Source: Streptosporangium carneum
GTDB taxonomy: Bacteria; Actinomycetota; Actinomycetes; Streptosporangiales; Streptosporangiaceae
DNA: 64,000 nucleotides
Assembly (NCBI RefSeq): GCF_027922005.1
Contig: NZ_BSEV01000036.1
Coordinates: 16,284-80,283, forward strand
Direction of reading: 5' to 3'
A program made the position numbers and the translations under genes. Positions 1 through 7,853 of this stretch are shown here, one piece after another. The notes below the pieces were generated by a model. It did not search any database. It was not told where the DNA came from and saw only the letters and a list, made by a program, of their open reading frames with translations. The first letter of the stretch is position 1, and every line of letters starts with the position of its first letter.

Positions 1-485
1 AGCACCCGTGAGGAGCGGTCCTCGATCGTCACGGGGGCGTCCAGCAGCGCGCACACGGCGTTGGCCAGGGAGAACAGGTCGTCGGGCGGGGTCTCCCCCG
101 GCTCGGCGAGGTCGCCCTCGGCCAGCAGGGAGCGCAGCAGCGCGGCCACCTGCGCCCACGAGGCGGCCCTGGTCAGGCCCAGCACCGCGACCCCGGTCTC
201 CAGCACCTTGGCGCGGACGAGCTCGTCGACGGGGACGGGCTGCTTGACGACGACACCCGCGGCCGGGCCGACCGCGTCGAGCAGGGCGCAGATCTGCTCG
301 GCGCGGTCGACCCCGACGGCGAGCAGGATGCCCCCCTCGGGGAGCAGGAGCTCGTCGAGGGGGTCATAGATGTGCACCCCGGTGACCTCGGCGTCGAGTT
401 CCCCGGGGGAGGCGGCCACGTCCAGCACGGTGCTTCCCAGGTCGTCCAGGATCCGCTGCATGCTGGCACGTGGCCGATTGCTCAT
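1..485 (-). CDS. PucR-family transcriptional regulator, N-terminal part (cut by window edge)
   Basis: Only the first 161 codons are in the window, and the frame is still open at base 3. The translation begins MSNRPRASMQRILDDLGS and ends with a stretch reading DAPVTIEDRSSRV. That stretch resembles the point in PucR/CdaR-type regulators where the N-terminal ligand-sensing part meets the 'VTIED..GRVLAYS' segment. In this family a C-terminal HTH_30 DNA-binding domain follows, and it would lie outside the window. The gene starts 29 bases after the stop of the class A hydrolase on the same strand, so it may be the last gene of the hydrolase operon and regulate it (inference). A second in-frame ATG eight codons downstream is an alternative start, because no strong ribosome binding site favours the first. 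Confidence 0.7.
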   Translation of the reverse strand, partial: MSNRPRASMQRILDDLGSTVLDVAASPGELDAEVTGVHIYDPLDELLLPEGGILLAVGVDRAEQICALLDAVGPAAGVVVKQPVPVDELVRAKVLETGVAVLGLTRAASWAQVAALLRSLLAEGDLAEPGETPPDDLFSLANAVCALLDAPVTIEDRSSRV

Positions 486-514
486 CTGCTCACGATAATG
501 GACATACAAGGACA

Positions 515-1393
515 TCATTTATGGATGTGCTCTATTGCCACCTGAGCGGCACGGCCGATCGCCGCGTCCGCCCGGGGCAGCCGCAGAGCGAACGAGGGGG
601 TTCGCAGGAAGACCGCCGCCGCGTAACGCCGTCCGTCCGGGTACTCCAGGACGCCCGCCTCGTTGCGGACGCCCCAGAGCGTGCCGGTCTTCGCGGAGAT
701 CTTCACCTCGTCGCCGAACGCGGAGGACAGGCGGTGCGGCCAGATCTGGTTGCCCAGGATCTTCCGCGCCTCCGCGCAGGCCTCCGGAGAGCCCGCCTCG
801 TCCCGCCAGATCTGGCTGAGCAGGGTGGTGATCTCGCGGGGCGTGCTCGAGGTCGTCCGCTCGGGGTCGCGGATCGCCAGGTCCCTGATCTGCTCCTGGC
901 CGACCTTGGCGAGCCCCTCCTCGTCGTCCAGCCCGGCCAGCCCCAGCTCGGTCACGACGCTTCCGAGCAGTTCGGCGCAGCCGCCGATCAGGCGGGTGCG
1001 CTCCAGGCCGAGCTCGCGCAGCGTGGCGTGCACGTTGTCGAGCCCGACCCGGCGCAGCAGCACGTCGGTGGCCGCGTTGTCGCTCATGGTCATCATGAAG
1101 TGGGCCAGGTCGCGCAGGGTGAGCGAGACGTCGTCCGCGCACCCCGAGGTGCCGATGCCGCCGTCCTTGTCCGCCGCGCTCACGGTCAGCCGCTCGGTGC
1201 GCTCCAGCGTCCCCGCCGCCGCCTGCCTGGTGTACTCCAGCAGGATCGGCAGCTTGAACACCGAGGCGAGCACCACCGGGTCGTCGGCGCCGTAGCAGAC
1301 CTCGGCGTCGCCGTCGACCTCGCGGACGTGGACGAAGCCCTCCACGTCCGCCTCTTCGAACACTTCGCGCAGCGCGCTGGACACGTCAGCCAC
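515..1393 (-). CDS. Class A beta-lactamase-fold serine hydrolase
   Basis: This 292-residue protein has the ordered signature of class A beta-lactamases: SVFK with nucleophile Ser44 and Lys47, SDN at residues 104-106, and KTG at residues 235-237. No signal peptide is visible: the N-terminus is acidic (MADVSSALREVFEEADVEG), so it probably stays in the cytoplasm, unlike true resistance enzymes. The GTG start at 1393 overlaps the stop of the upstream class C hydrolase by eight bases, which implies translational coupling. Position and partners suggest hydrolysis of an amide or ester, perhaps of a peptide-like compound, as part of a hydrolase operon. Antibiotic resistance cannot be claimed from sequence. 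The fold is confident; the substrate is unknown. Confidence 0.85.
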   Translation of the reverse strand: MADVSSALREVFEEADVEGFVHVREVDGDAEVCYGADDPVVLASVFKLPILLEYTRQAAAGTLERTERLTVSAADKDGGIGTSGCADDVSLTLRDLAHFMMTMSDNAATDVLLRRVGLDNVHATLRELGLERTRLIGGCAELLGSVVTELGLAGLDDEEGLAKVGQEQIRDLAIRDPERTTSSTPREITTLLSQIWRDEAGSPEACAEARKILGNQIWPHRLSSAFGDEVKISAKTGTLWGVRNEAGVLEYPDGRRYAAAVFLRTPSFALRLPRADAAIGRAAQVAIEHIHK

Positions 1394-2729
1394 GGCGCAG
1401 CGTCCTCGCTCCGTTGTGCATGTGGGTGGCGCGCCCGTCCCCGACCACGAAGGTGATCGTGTCGTGCATGCCGTCCTTCGGCTCCGCCGCGATGAAGGAG
1501 TGGTCGGCGTAGTGCACGAAGCGGGTGGTGGTCCGCGTCTGACCGCCCTTCTCCATGAACTCGCCGGGGATCAGGGTGGCGTCCAGGCCGCCGTGGGCCT
1601 CGGTCACCTCCCAGGCGTACATCGGCCCCTCGTACCTGCCGACGTAGGGCTCGGGGTTGACCACCAGCGGCGTCTGGGGCGGAACGGGAAGATCCGGTAC
1701 GGCCAGGCCGGTGGCCTCGCGGATCAGCGGCAGCAGCAGGTCGGAGATCAGGCCCACGAGGGCGCCGCCGTTGGCGCTTATCGCGATCGCGAAGTCCGCC
1801 CCCGGCACGACCCGCCAGAACGTGCTCTGCCCGATCGTGCCGCCGTCGTGCCCGTAGACCTCGCCGCCCCAGTCGAACAGCTCGAAGCCCAGGCCCCAGC
1901 GGTCGGCGAGCAGACCGGGGACCACGGGCACGTCGATCTGCCTGGTCCGCATGGCCGCGACCGACTCCTCCGACAGCAGCCGGGTGCCGTCCTCGGCCAC
2001 GCCGCCCGCGATGAACATGCGGCCGAAGCGGACCAGCTCGCGCAGGGCCAGGCACATGGTCGAGCCCGCGGGGGCGTTGGAGCGCGGCATCGCCCACTCG
2101 AGGCTGACCTCGTTGTCCGGGCCGAGATGCCCGGCGGCGGCCCGGAACACGATGGCCTCCTCGGGCAGCAGCGCCCAGTGCGTGGCGCCGAGCGGGCCGA
2201 GCAGGTGCTCGCGCATGGCCTGCTCCCAGGTGGTGCCGCGCAGCCGGGCGACCAGCGCGCCGAGCACGCAGTACCCGGAGTTGCAGTAGGAGAACAGGGC
2301 GCCGGGCTCGTGGACGTGGCCCGCGCCGTGCAGGAAGTCGATGTACTTGTCCAGGCAGTCGTCGCCGCGCCCGGTGTCCTCGAACAGGTCGCCGTCGAAG
2401 CCGCCGCTGTGGCTGAGCAGCTGCCTGACGGTGACGACGCTCTCCGAGCCGTCGGCGACGGCGAACTCGGGCAGGTAGTCGCGGACCGGCTTGTCCAGGT
2501 CGACCAGCCCCTCGTCCACGAGCTGCATCACCAGCGCGGCGGTCCAGACCTTGGTGGTCGAGCCGACCTGGAAGACGCTGTCGGGGGTGGTCTCGACGCC
2601 GGTGTTGCGGTTCAGCACGCCGCTGACGGCCTCGTGCAGCTCACCGTTCGCCCAGATCGCCAGCGAGGCGCCGGGCACGTTGTGCTGCCGCGCGGCCTCG
2701 TCGAGCCGCTTCTGCAGATCCTCAAGCAT
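1386..2729 (-). CDS. Class C beta-lactamase-fold serine hydrolase (first paralogue)
   Basis: The 447-residue product carries the class C/DD-peptidase-like motif set: Ser57-x-x-Lys60 (GSTTK), Tyr148-Cys-Asn150 (SYCNSGY) and His294-Asp-Gly296 (GHDGG), followed by a C-terminal beta-rich domain of the kind found in esterase-like members (pfam Beta-lactamase plus a lipocalin-like tail). It has no signal peptide. The start is ATG 2729, preceded by a strong GAAGGAG ribosome binding site that overlaps the stop region of the gene before it. It is about the same length and architecture as the next gene upstream and shares several blocks with it (SLFQ/SVFQ, GSxTKVWTA, DTGRGDDC), so the two are tandem paralogues. 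The substrate is not deducible. Confidence 0.9.
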   Translation of the reverse strand: MLEDLQKRLDEAARQHNVPGASLAIWANGELHEAVSGVLNRNTGVETTPDSVFQVGSTTKVWTAALVMQLVDEGLVDLDKPVRDYLPEFAVADGSESVVTVRQLLSHSGGFDGDLFEDTGRGDDCLDKYIDFLHGAGHVHEPGALFSYCNSGYCVLGALVARLRGTTWEQAMREHLLGPLGATHWALLPEEAIVFRAAAGHLGPDNEVSLEWAMPRSNAPAGSTMCLALRELVRFGRMFIAGGVAEDGTRLLSEESVAAMRTRQIDVPVVPGLLADRWGLGFELFDWGGEVYGHDGGTIGQSTFWRVVPGADFAIAISANGGALVGLISDLLLPLIREATGLAVPDLPVPPQTPLVVNPEPYVGRYEGPMYAWEVTEAHGGLDATLIPGEFMEKGGQTRTTTRFVHYADHSFIAAEPKDGMHDTITFVVGDGRATHMHNGARTLRRG

Positions 2730-2739
2730 TCTCGCTCCT

Positions 2740-4053
2740 TCAGGCGGTCTTGGGGGTGGCGCGGACGCCGAGGTGGACGTACGGCGAGCCGTCGGGCAGC
2801 TCGTAGAAGACGGCCGACAGCCACTGGGGCTCTCCGTCGGGGCGGCCGACGAAGGTGGTGTCGTTCACCGGGATGAGATCGAACTCCAGGGGCGGCTGCG
2901 TCCCCGCGAGGGCGCCGGTGGCCTCGGCGTACATGGACAGCTGCCCGTCGCGGACGGTCAGCGTCATCCGGGAGCCGGCCCGCTCGTACACACCGGCGTA
3001 GCGCTCGACGTCGACCTCGACCGGCTCGGCGGGCGGCCCCAGCACCGGCGGCACCTCCACGCCGACCAGGTCGGCGAACAGCTCGGTCGCCAGGGCGTCG
3101 TGGAAGGCCGCGGTGTGGCCGCCGTTGGTCAGCGAGCACACCACCGTCCCGGTGCCGGGGAGCACCCAGAGCATGGCGGCCTGGCCGATGGTGTTGCCGC
3201 CGTGGGAGATCACCTGGTGGCCCTGCCACTCGTCGAGGATCCAGCCGATCCCCCACTGCTTGCCGATGGTGTACGGGTTGGGGATGTCGACCTGCGGCTC
3301 CCACATCGCCCGCGGGTCGGCCAGCAGGTCCGTGCCCAGGTGGGCGCGGCCGAAGGCGACGACGTCGGCGGGGCGGGCGGAGATCAGGCCGGCCGGGCCG
3401 CAGGAGCGCATGAGGCTCGAGACGGGGGCGGGCCTGCCGTCGAGGTGGCCCAGGGCGGCGCGGAAGCGCAGCACGTCCTCCGGCAGGGTCCAGGTGTGGG
3501 TCAGCCCGAGCGGCTCGATGACCTGCTCGCGCAGCGCGGCGTCCCAGACCTTGCCGGTGAGGCGCTCGATGACGCGTCCGGCGATGATGAAGCCGGAGTT
3601 GCAGTACGACTGCGTGACGCCGATGGGGTGGTTCTGCGCGAGGTCCGCGCAGGCCTCGACGTACTTCTCGATGCAGTCGTCGCCGCGGCCCGTGTCGAGG
3701 AAGAGGTCGCCGTCGATGCCGGAGGTGTGCGAGAGCAGGTGCCTGATGGTGACGGTCTTGGTCACCTCCGCGTCGGCGACCTTGAACTCGGGCAGGACCT
3801 CCGAGACCGGGGTGTCCAGCGTCAGCGCGCCCTGCTCGATCAGGAGCATGAGCTGGGTCGCGGTCCAGACCTTGGTGATCGAGCCGATCTGGAAGAGGGA
3901 GTCGGTGGTCACCTCCACCCCGGTGTCCACGTTGAGCACTCCCGCGGCGAACTCGTGGAGCTCTCCCTCGTGGAAGAAGGCCAGGTTCGCGCCGGGAACC
4001 TCGTATTCGGCGATCAGCTCTGCGAGCCGGTCGTGCCAGCGTCCGGAATCCAC
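2740..4053 (-). CDS. Class C beta-lactamase-fold serine hydrolase (second paralogue)
   Basis: The product (437 residues from GTG 4053) shows Ser58-x-x-Lys61 (GSITK), Tyr150-Cys-Asn152 and a C-terminal HGG motif. These are the catalytic hallmarks of class C serine hydrolases. The open frame extends upstream to 4308, but that extension is Arg/Pro-rich shadow of the peptidase gene. Real homology begins near GRWHDRLAELI, so GTG 4053 or GTG 4065 is the likely start. Either choice overlaps the 3' end of the S9 peptidase gene by 40-52 bases. It lacks a signal peptide, like its paralogue downstream. The two paralogues differ enough that they may hydrolyse different members of a compound series (inference). 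Confidence 0.88.
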   Translation of the reverse strand: MDSGRWHDRLAELIAEYEVPGANLAFFHEGELHEFAAGVLNVDTGVEVTTDSLFQIGSITKVWTATQLMLLIEQGALTLDTPVSEVLPEFKVADAEVTKTVTIRHLLSHTSGIDGDLFLDTGRGDDCIEKYVEACADLAQNHPIGVTQSYCNSGFIIAGRVIERLTGKVWDAALREQVIEPLGLTHTWTLPEDVLRFRAALGHLDGRPAPVSSLMRSCGPAGLISARPADVVAFGRAHLGTDLLADPRAMWEPQVDIPNPYTIGKQWGIGWILDEWQGHQVISHGGNTIGQAAMLWVLPGTGTVVCSLTNGGHTAAFHDALATELFADLVGVEVPPVLGPPAEPVEVDVERYAGVYERAGSRMTLTVRDGQLSMYAEATGALAGTQPPLEFDLIPVNDTTFVGRPDGEPQWLSAVFYELPDGSPYVHLGVRATPKTA

Positions 4054-5981
4054 TGCTCCAGCCACGCGACGATCCTTTCGTTGTAGTCCAGCCGATGAGA
4101 CGGACGGCCGTTGAGAATGAACAGGTGGGAGCCGCCGGGGTAGCGGACGAGCCTGACCGGCACCCCTTGTTCGCGCAGCGCGGCGAACCACTGCTCCGCC
4201 TGGCCGACGGGACACCGGTCGTCGGCGTCCCCGTGGAGCAGGAGGGTCGGCGTGGTCACCCGCGCGACGCCGCCCATGGGCGACTGGGCGGCGACGTCGC
4301 CACCGCATTCATATGTCTTGAGGTAATATCCGGCGTCGGAGGTGCCGGACATGCTGTGCAGGTCGCTGACGCAACCGCCGGGAATGGCCGCCTTGAAGCG
4401 GTCCGTCCTGGTCGGTAGCCAGCAGGATATGTAACCGCCGTAGCTGTAACCGGTCAGCCCGAGCCGCTCCGGGTCGGCGACGCCCTCGGCGACCAGTTCG
4501 TCGATCGGGCTCAGGAAGTCGTCGGTGTCGGCGATTCCCCAGGCGCCGAGGGCGGCGGTGTAGAACGCCTCGCCGTACCCGTCGCTGCCCCGGGGGTTGA
4601 GGGTGAGCACGGTCCAGCCCTTGGCGGCCAGCACCTGGTGGTAGAGGTGCACGCCGTCGAAGACCGGCGCCCAGGTGTTGTGCGGGCCGCCGTGCACGTC
4701 GAGCAGGAGCGGCCCAGGTTCGGTGAGCGTCTCGTCGCGCAGCACGAACCCCTCGACCCGCGTCCCGTCCGGGGCGGTGAAGACACGACTGCGCGGGACG
4801 AGAAGCTCCACGTCGTCGAGCGCGTAGGCCGTCAGCTTCGTCACGGCCGGGGCCCCGGCGGCCGCGTCGGCCGTGGCTCCCCCGGGGGCGTCCGGCAGGG
4901 CGCCGGACCGAGCGGCCGGGAGGTCCAGGAGGTAGACCTCGCCCGCGCTGTACGGCGTGGCCGCGACGTAGGCGATCCTGCCCGCCACCGCGCTGGCGCC
5001 GGAGACCACCTGGTCCCCGCCGACGACCTTCTCCCCCGAGGCACGGTAGAGGTGCGTGAAACCGCCGTCTCGGGCGCAGAAGACCAGTTCGCTCCCCGCG
5101 AGCTGGGGGGTCGCCCCCGGATAGCCCGGCGCGCCCACCATGACGTTGCGGTCGAGTCCTGCCGCGATCTCCGTGAGCCCGTCCTCGCCGAGGACGAACA
5201 GGCGAGTGTGACCGCTGGGCCCCGAGGTGAACCCGGTGACCAGCAGCCGGTCGCCGAGCCACCACGCTCCCGTGCAGACCACGCTCTCGTCGGTGAGCCG
5301 CTCCGGCTTGCCTGCGGGGACGTCGGAGGAGCCCGCGGGACGACCGGGGACGTCGACCGAGTAGACGGCTCCGCCGACGACCAGGTCACGGTCGGGGTGC
5401 ATGGCGGCGACGAAGGTCAGGGTCCGCCCGTCGAGGGTCCACGAGGGCTCGCCCGCGTGGAAGTCTCCCGAGGTGACCTGCGCGCTCTCGCCCGTCTTCG
5501 CGTCCACCACGAACAGGTGCTTCGTCAGGCCGCGCAGCAGGCCCACGCCGTCGGCCTTGTACTCCAGGCTGTCGGCCACGACCGGGGCGTGCGGGTCGAG
5601 GTCGCCGCACGGCGCGCCGTAGGCGATCCTCGTCCCGTCCGGAGACCAGACCGCGGCCCCCGCGCCCAGCGGCGCGGTGGTGAGAGGACGCGGCTCACCG
5701 CCGTCCATCGGCAGCAGGTGGATCTGCGGCTTTCCGTCCACGGGGCGGACGAAGGCGAGCACGCGCCCGTCGGGCGACCAGCGCGGAGAGGAGTCGGACG
5801 GTCCGTCCGTCAGGCGCCGCGGCTCGGCGCCCGGAGCGGCGAGCCAGATCTCCGATCGGTTGCCGTCGGATTCCTGGTCGGCTGTGGTGACCACATAGGC
5901 GACGGCGCTCCCGTCGGGGCGCAGCCGGGGGTCTCCCGGCACCGCGATGCGGTAGAGGTCAGTGGGGGAGAGGCGAGGCAT
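4014..5981 (-). CDS. S9-family (prolyl oligopeptidase-like) serine peptidase
   Basis: The protein has 655 residues. The first roughly 390 form a WD40/TolB-like beta-propeller with repeated WSPDGxxxA/FV blocks. The C-terminal alpha/beta-hydrolase carries GYSYGGY with nucleophile Ser513, the acid Asp587 in HGDADDRCPV, and His619 in GGSHLF. This is the acylaminoacyl-peptidase/dipeptidyl-peptidase arrangement, in which the propeller restricts access to short peptides. No signal peptide is present, so a cytoplasmic peptidase acting on imported or internal peptides is likely. It is the first gene of a five-gene minus-strand set (peptidase, two class C hydrolases, class A hydrolase, PucR regulator). 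The ATG at 5981 has no strong ribosome binding site but fits the family N-terminus. Confidence 0.92.
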   Translation of the reverse strand: MPRLSPTDLYRIAVPGDPRLRPDGSAVAYVVTTADQESDGNRSEIWLAAPGAEPRRLTDGPSDSSPRWSPDGRVLAFVRPVDGKPQIHLLPMDGGEPRPLTTAPLGAGAAVWSPDGTRIAYGAPCGDLDPHAPVVADSLEYKADGVGLLRGLTKHLFVVDAKTGESAQVTSGDFHAGEPSWTLDGRTLTFVAAMHPDRDLVVGGAVYSVDVPGRPAGSSDVPAGKPERLTDESVVCTGAWWLGDRLLVTGFTSGPSGHTRLFVLGEDGLTEIAAGLDRNVMVGAPGYPGATPQLAGSELVFCARDGGFTHLYRASGEKVVGGDQVVSGASAVAGRIAYVAATPYSAGEVYLLDLPAARSGALPDAPGGATADAAAGAPAVTKLTAYALDDVELLVPRSRVFTAPDGTRVEGFVLRDETLTEPGPLLLDVHGGPHNTWAPVFDGVHLYHQVLAAKGWTVLTLNPRGSDGYGEAFYTAALGAWGIADTDDFLSPIDELVAEGVADPERLGLTGYSYGGYISCWLPTRTDRFKAAIPGGCVSDLHSMSGTSDAGYYLKTYECGGDVAAQSPMGGVARVTTPTLLLHGDADDRCPVGQAEQWFAALREQGVPVRLVRYPGGSHLFILNGRPSHRLDYNERIVAWLEQWIPDAGTTGSQS

Positions 5982-6168
5982 GTCCGAACGCTAGGCGTCC
6001 GTTCGCGCCGCTTCTTCGGCCGCTGCGACGAACCCGGGCCGTATGCGTTGTGCCGTTGTCCAATCGGTCGCCGCGGTCCGCGCCGGAGTCGGCGAACCGC
6101 GGCGACGCACGGGACCGGAGGTCGCCCCGAGAGGGTGTCCGCGGGCGGAAACCCCCTCCGTGAGAGGT

Positions 6169-6690
6169 TCAGAGCGTGGTGGAGCTCATGGTGTCCTCGA
6201 GGACCTTGTCCAGGAAGCCCTCCAGGTTGACGACGGCGCGAACGATCCGCTCCTCCTCGGTGAGCGTCTCGAACCGCAGCGCGCCGAGGTCCGCCCGCTT
6301 CCTGCCCCGCACGTAGAGGGAGCAGGCCAGGTCGGCGCACATGTAGGTGCCGACCGTGTTGCCCTGGCGGCCCGCAGCTCCGACCCTGGGCGCGGTGAAC
6401 AGGGCGACTCCCGTGCCCGGGTGGGCCGTGACGCAGACGGAGCAGATCGTGCTCTTGGCGAGGCTCCTGCGCACCTCCTGCGCCAGGCGCAGCGTCACAC
6501 CGACGATCACACCGTGCCGCTCGGCGACCAGGTAACCGCGATCCGGCGCTCCGGGGTCGCGCCAGCCGAGGAAGTCCAGGTCATCCCAGGGAAGATCGGG
6601 CAGATTCCTGGGGAGATTGAGCCTGCGGGCCTCCCCCTTCGAGCAGTTGACGAAGGATCCGCGTATCTCCTTCTCACCGACCGGGTTCAT
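6169..6690 (-). CDS. FBP-domain (FusB-like treble-clef zinc finger) protein
   Basis: The 173-residue protein matches the pattern of actinobacterial FBP-family proteins. A helical N-terminal part is followed by a treble-clef zinc finger with paired cysteines in ICSVC and a second pair in MCADLAC, and an FTAPRVG...GNTVGTY stretch between them. FBP/FusB proteins bind elongation factor G on the ribosome, and FusB itself rescues EF-G from fusidic acid. Whether this one protects ribosomes or has another translational role is unknown. The ATG at 6690 follows an AGGTGAG site, and a GTG one codon upstream is possible. It stands alone, with an inverted repeat about 75-90 bases upstream that may be its operator. 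Confidence 0.8.
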   Translation of the reverse strand: MNPVGEKEIRGSFVNCSKGEARRLNLPRNLPDLPWDDLDFLGWRDPGAPDRGYLVAERHGVIVGVTLRLAQEVRRSLAKSTICSVCVTAHPGTGVALFTAPRVGAAGRQGNTVGTYMCADLACSLYVRGRKRADLGALRFETLTEEERIVRAVVNLEGFLDKVLEDTMSSTTL

Positions 6691-6765
6691 CACTCACCTA
6701 CCGTCGCGACGGGCCTGTCACGGGACGGGACCTGCGTGGACATCGTCCTCTCCCCCGAAACGTTG

Positions 6766-6780
6766 CCTAATATGATTAGG
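6766..6780. promoter_or_regulatory. Perfect inverted repeat CCTAAT-ATG-ATTAGG
   Basis: Six-base arms pair perfectly around a 3-base centre in the only AT-rich patch between the FBP gene and the arsenic genes. It lies 76-90 bases upstream of the FBP start, a usual place for an operator. The CCTAA/TTAGG arms recall half-sites of iron-type (DtxR/IdeR) boxes, but the full iron-box consensus is absent, so the regulator is unknown. Confidence 0.45.
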
Positions 6781-6932
6781 TTTTACGGTAGAGATCCTAG
6801 GAGTCATGCCGCAAGTCGTTTTAACGCCGTCGGCCCGGCGCCCGCCCGCCGGAGATCCGCCGAGGTCAGGACCGAGGCGAATCTCCACTTACCCACCTGA
6901 GCGCACGCTCACCTCAGGAGCAGGGAGAGCGT

Positions 6933-7853
6933 CTACGTCACCGTTGGACTGCGCCGTTCGACCAGGACGACGTCGCGCCATGCGCCGAGATGGCGTCCGA
7001 CGCGTTCTCGGGTGCCGATCACGCGGAATCCGACGTGGGCGTGCAGGGCGAGACTGGCGGTGTTCTCGGGGAAGATCCCAGATTGGATGGTCCAGATGCC
7101 GGCGGCCTCGGTGGAGGCGATGAGCGCCTGCAGCAGAGTCGAGCCGACGCCGCGGCCGCGGGCGTCGGGGTGAACGTAGACCGAGTGCTCGACCACACCG
7201 GCGTAGGCGCAGCGGTCGCAGACCGCGCAGGCGGCGACCCAGCCGAGCACGCGGCCGATGTCGTCGACGGCGACGTGCCGGTGGTCGGGGAGCTTCGTCG
7301 CGTCGAAGTGTCGCCAGGTTGGGGCGGTGGTTTCGAAGGTGGCCTGTCCTTCGTCGATGCCGAGCCGGTAGATGGCCAGCACCTGGTCGGCGTGCTCTTC
7401 GGTCATGGCCTGGACGCGGGTGCTCAGGTCGGTCCCGTTGGCCGCCTTGGGGGTCAGGAGTTCGGTGATCAGGGCGTGGACGCGGGCCTTGATCTGGTCG
7501 CGGATCGGCCGTACGGCGTCGATGCCTTGTCCCGCCGGGTCGTCCACCTGCCAGTCCTCATACCGTTTGCCGGGGAAGATCGGGCAGGTGTCCCCGCAGC
7601 CCATCGTGATGACCACGTCACTGGCCTGGACCGCCTCGGTGGTGAGCACCTTGGGGATCTCGGCGGAGATGTCGACGCCGACCTCGTTCATCGCCGCCAC
7701 CACCGCGGGGTTGATCGCGGCAGCGGGGGCCGAACCGGCCGAGCGGACGTGGATGCGCCCTTGGGTCAGGTGGGTGAGGAACGCGGCGGCCATCTGGGAT
7801 CGGCCGGCGTTGTGGACGCAGACGAACAGCACGAACGGGACGGTGGTGCTCAC
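6933..7853 (-). CDS. arsC: Arsenate reductase fused to a GNAT acetyltransferase (ArsC-ArsN-like)
   Basis: Residues 1-140 are a low-molecular-weight-phosphatase-type arsenate reductase. The Cys12-x5-Arg18 loop (CVHNAGR), the redox-like Cys86 and Cys90 (GCGDTCP) and the DDPAG motif are all visible. Residues 150-306 form a complete GNAT domain of the phosphinothricin acetyltransferase/ArsN type: IYRLGIDEGQATFET, HSVYVHPDARGRGVG as the acetyl-CoA loop, and a GAWRDVVLVERR C-terminus. ArsC reduces arsenate to arsenite; ArsN enzymes acetylate the arsenic antibiotic arsinothricin. One polypeptide may therefore handle two arsenic toxins (inference). The open frame continues upstream to 8378, but that is shadow of the aquaporin gene. 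The GTG at 7853 overlaps the aquaporin stop by four bases (GTGA). Confidence 0.9.
   Translation of the reverse strand: MSTTVPFVLFVCVHNAGRSQMAAAFLTHLTQGRIHVRSAGSAPAAAINPAVVAAMNEVGVDISAEIPKVLTTEAVQASDVVITMGCGDTCPIFPGKRYEDWQVDDPAGQGIDAVRPIRDQIKARVHALITELLTPKAANGTDLSTRVQAMTEEHADQVLAIYRLGIDEGQATFETTAPTWRHFDATKLPDHRHVAVDDIGRVLGWVAACAVCDRCAYAGVVEHSVYVHPDARGRGVGSTLLQALIASTEAAGIWTIQSGIFPENTASLALHAHVGFRVIGTRERVGRHLGAWRDVVLVERRSPTVT

Noticed and set aside
4054..4308. N-terminal extension of the second class C hydrolase
   Set aside because: About 85 residues of Arg-rich shadow of the S9 peptidase; real homology starts at the GTG near 4053.
1416..6230. Long plus-strand frames opposite the hydrolase operon
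   Set aside because: Translations are Arg/Gly/Val-rich shadows; the minus strand carries catalytic motifs of known families at every position.
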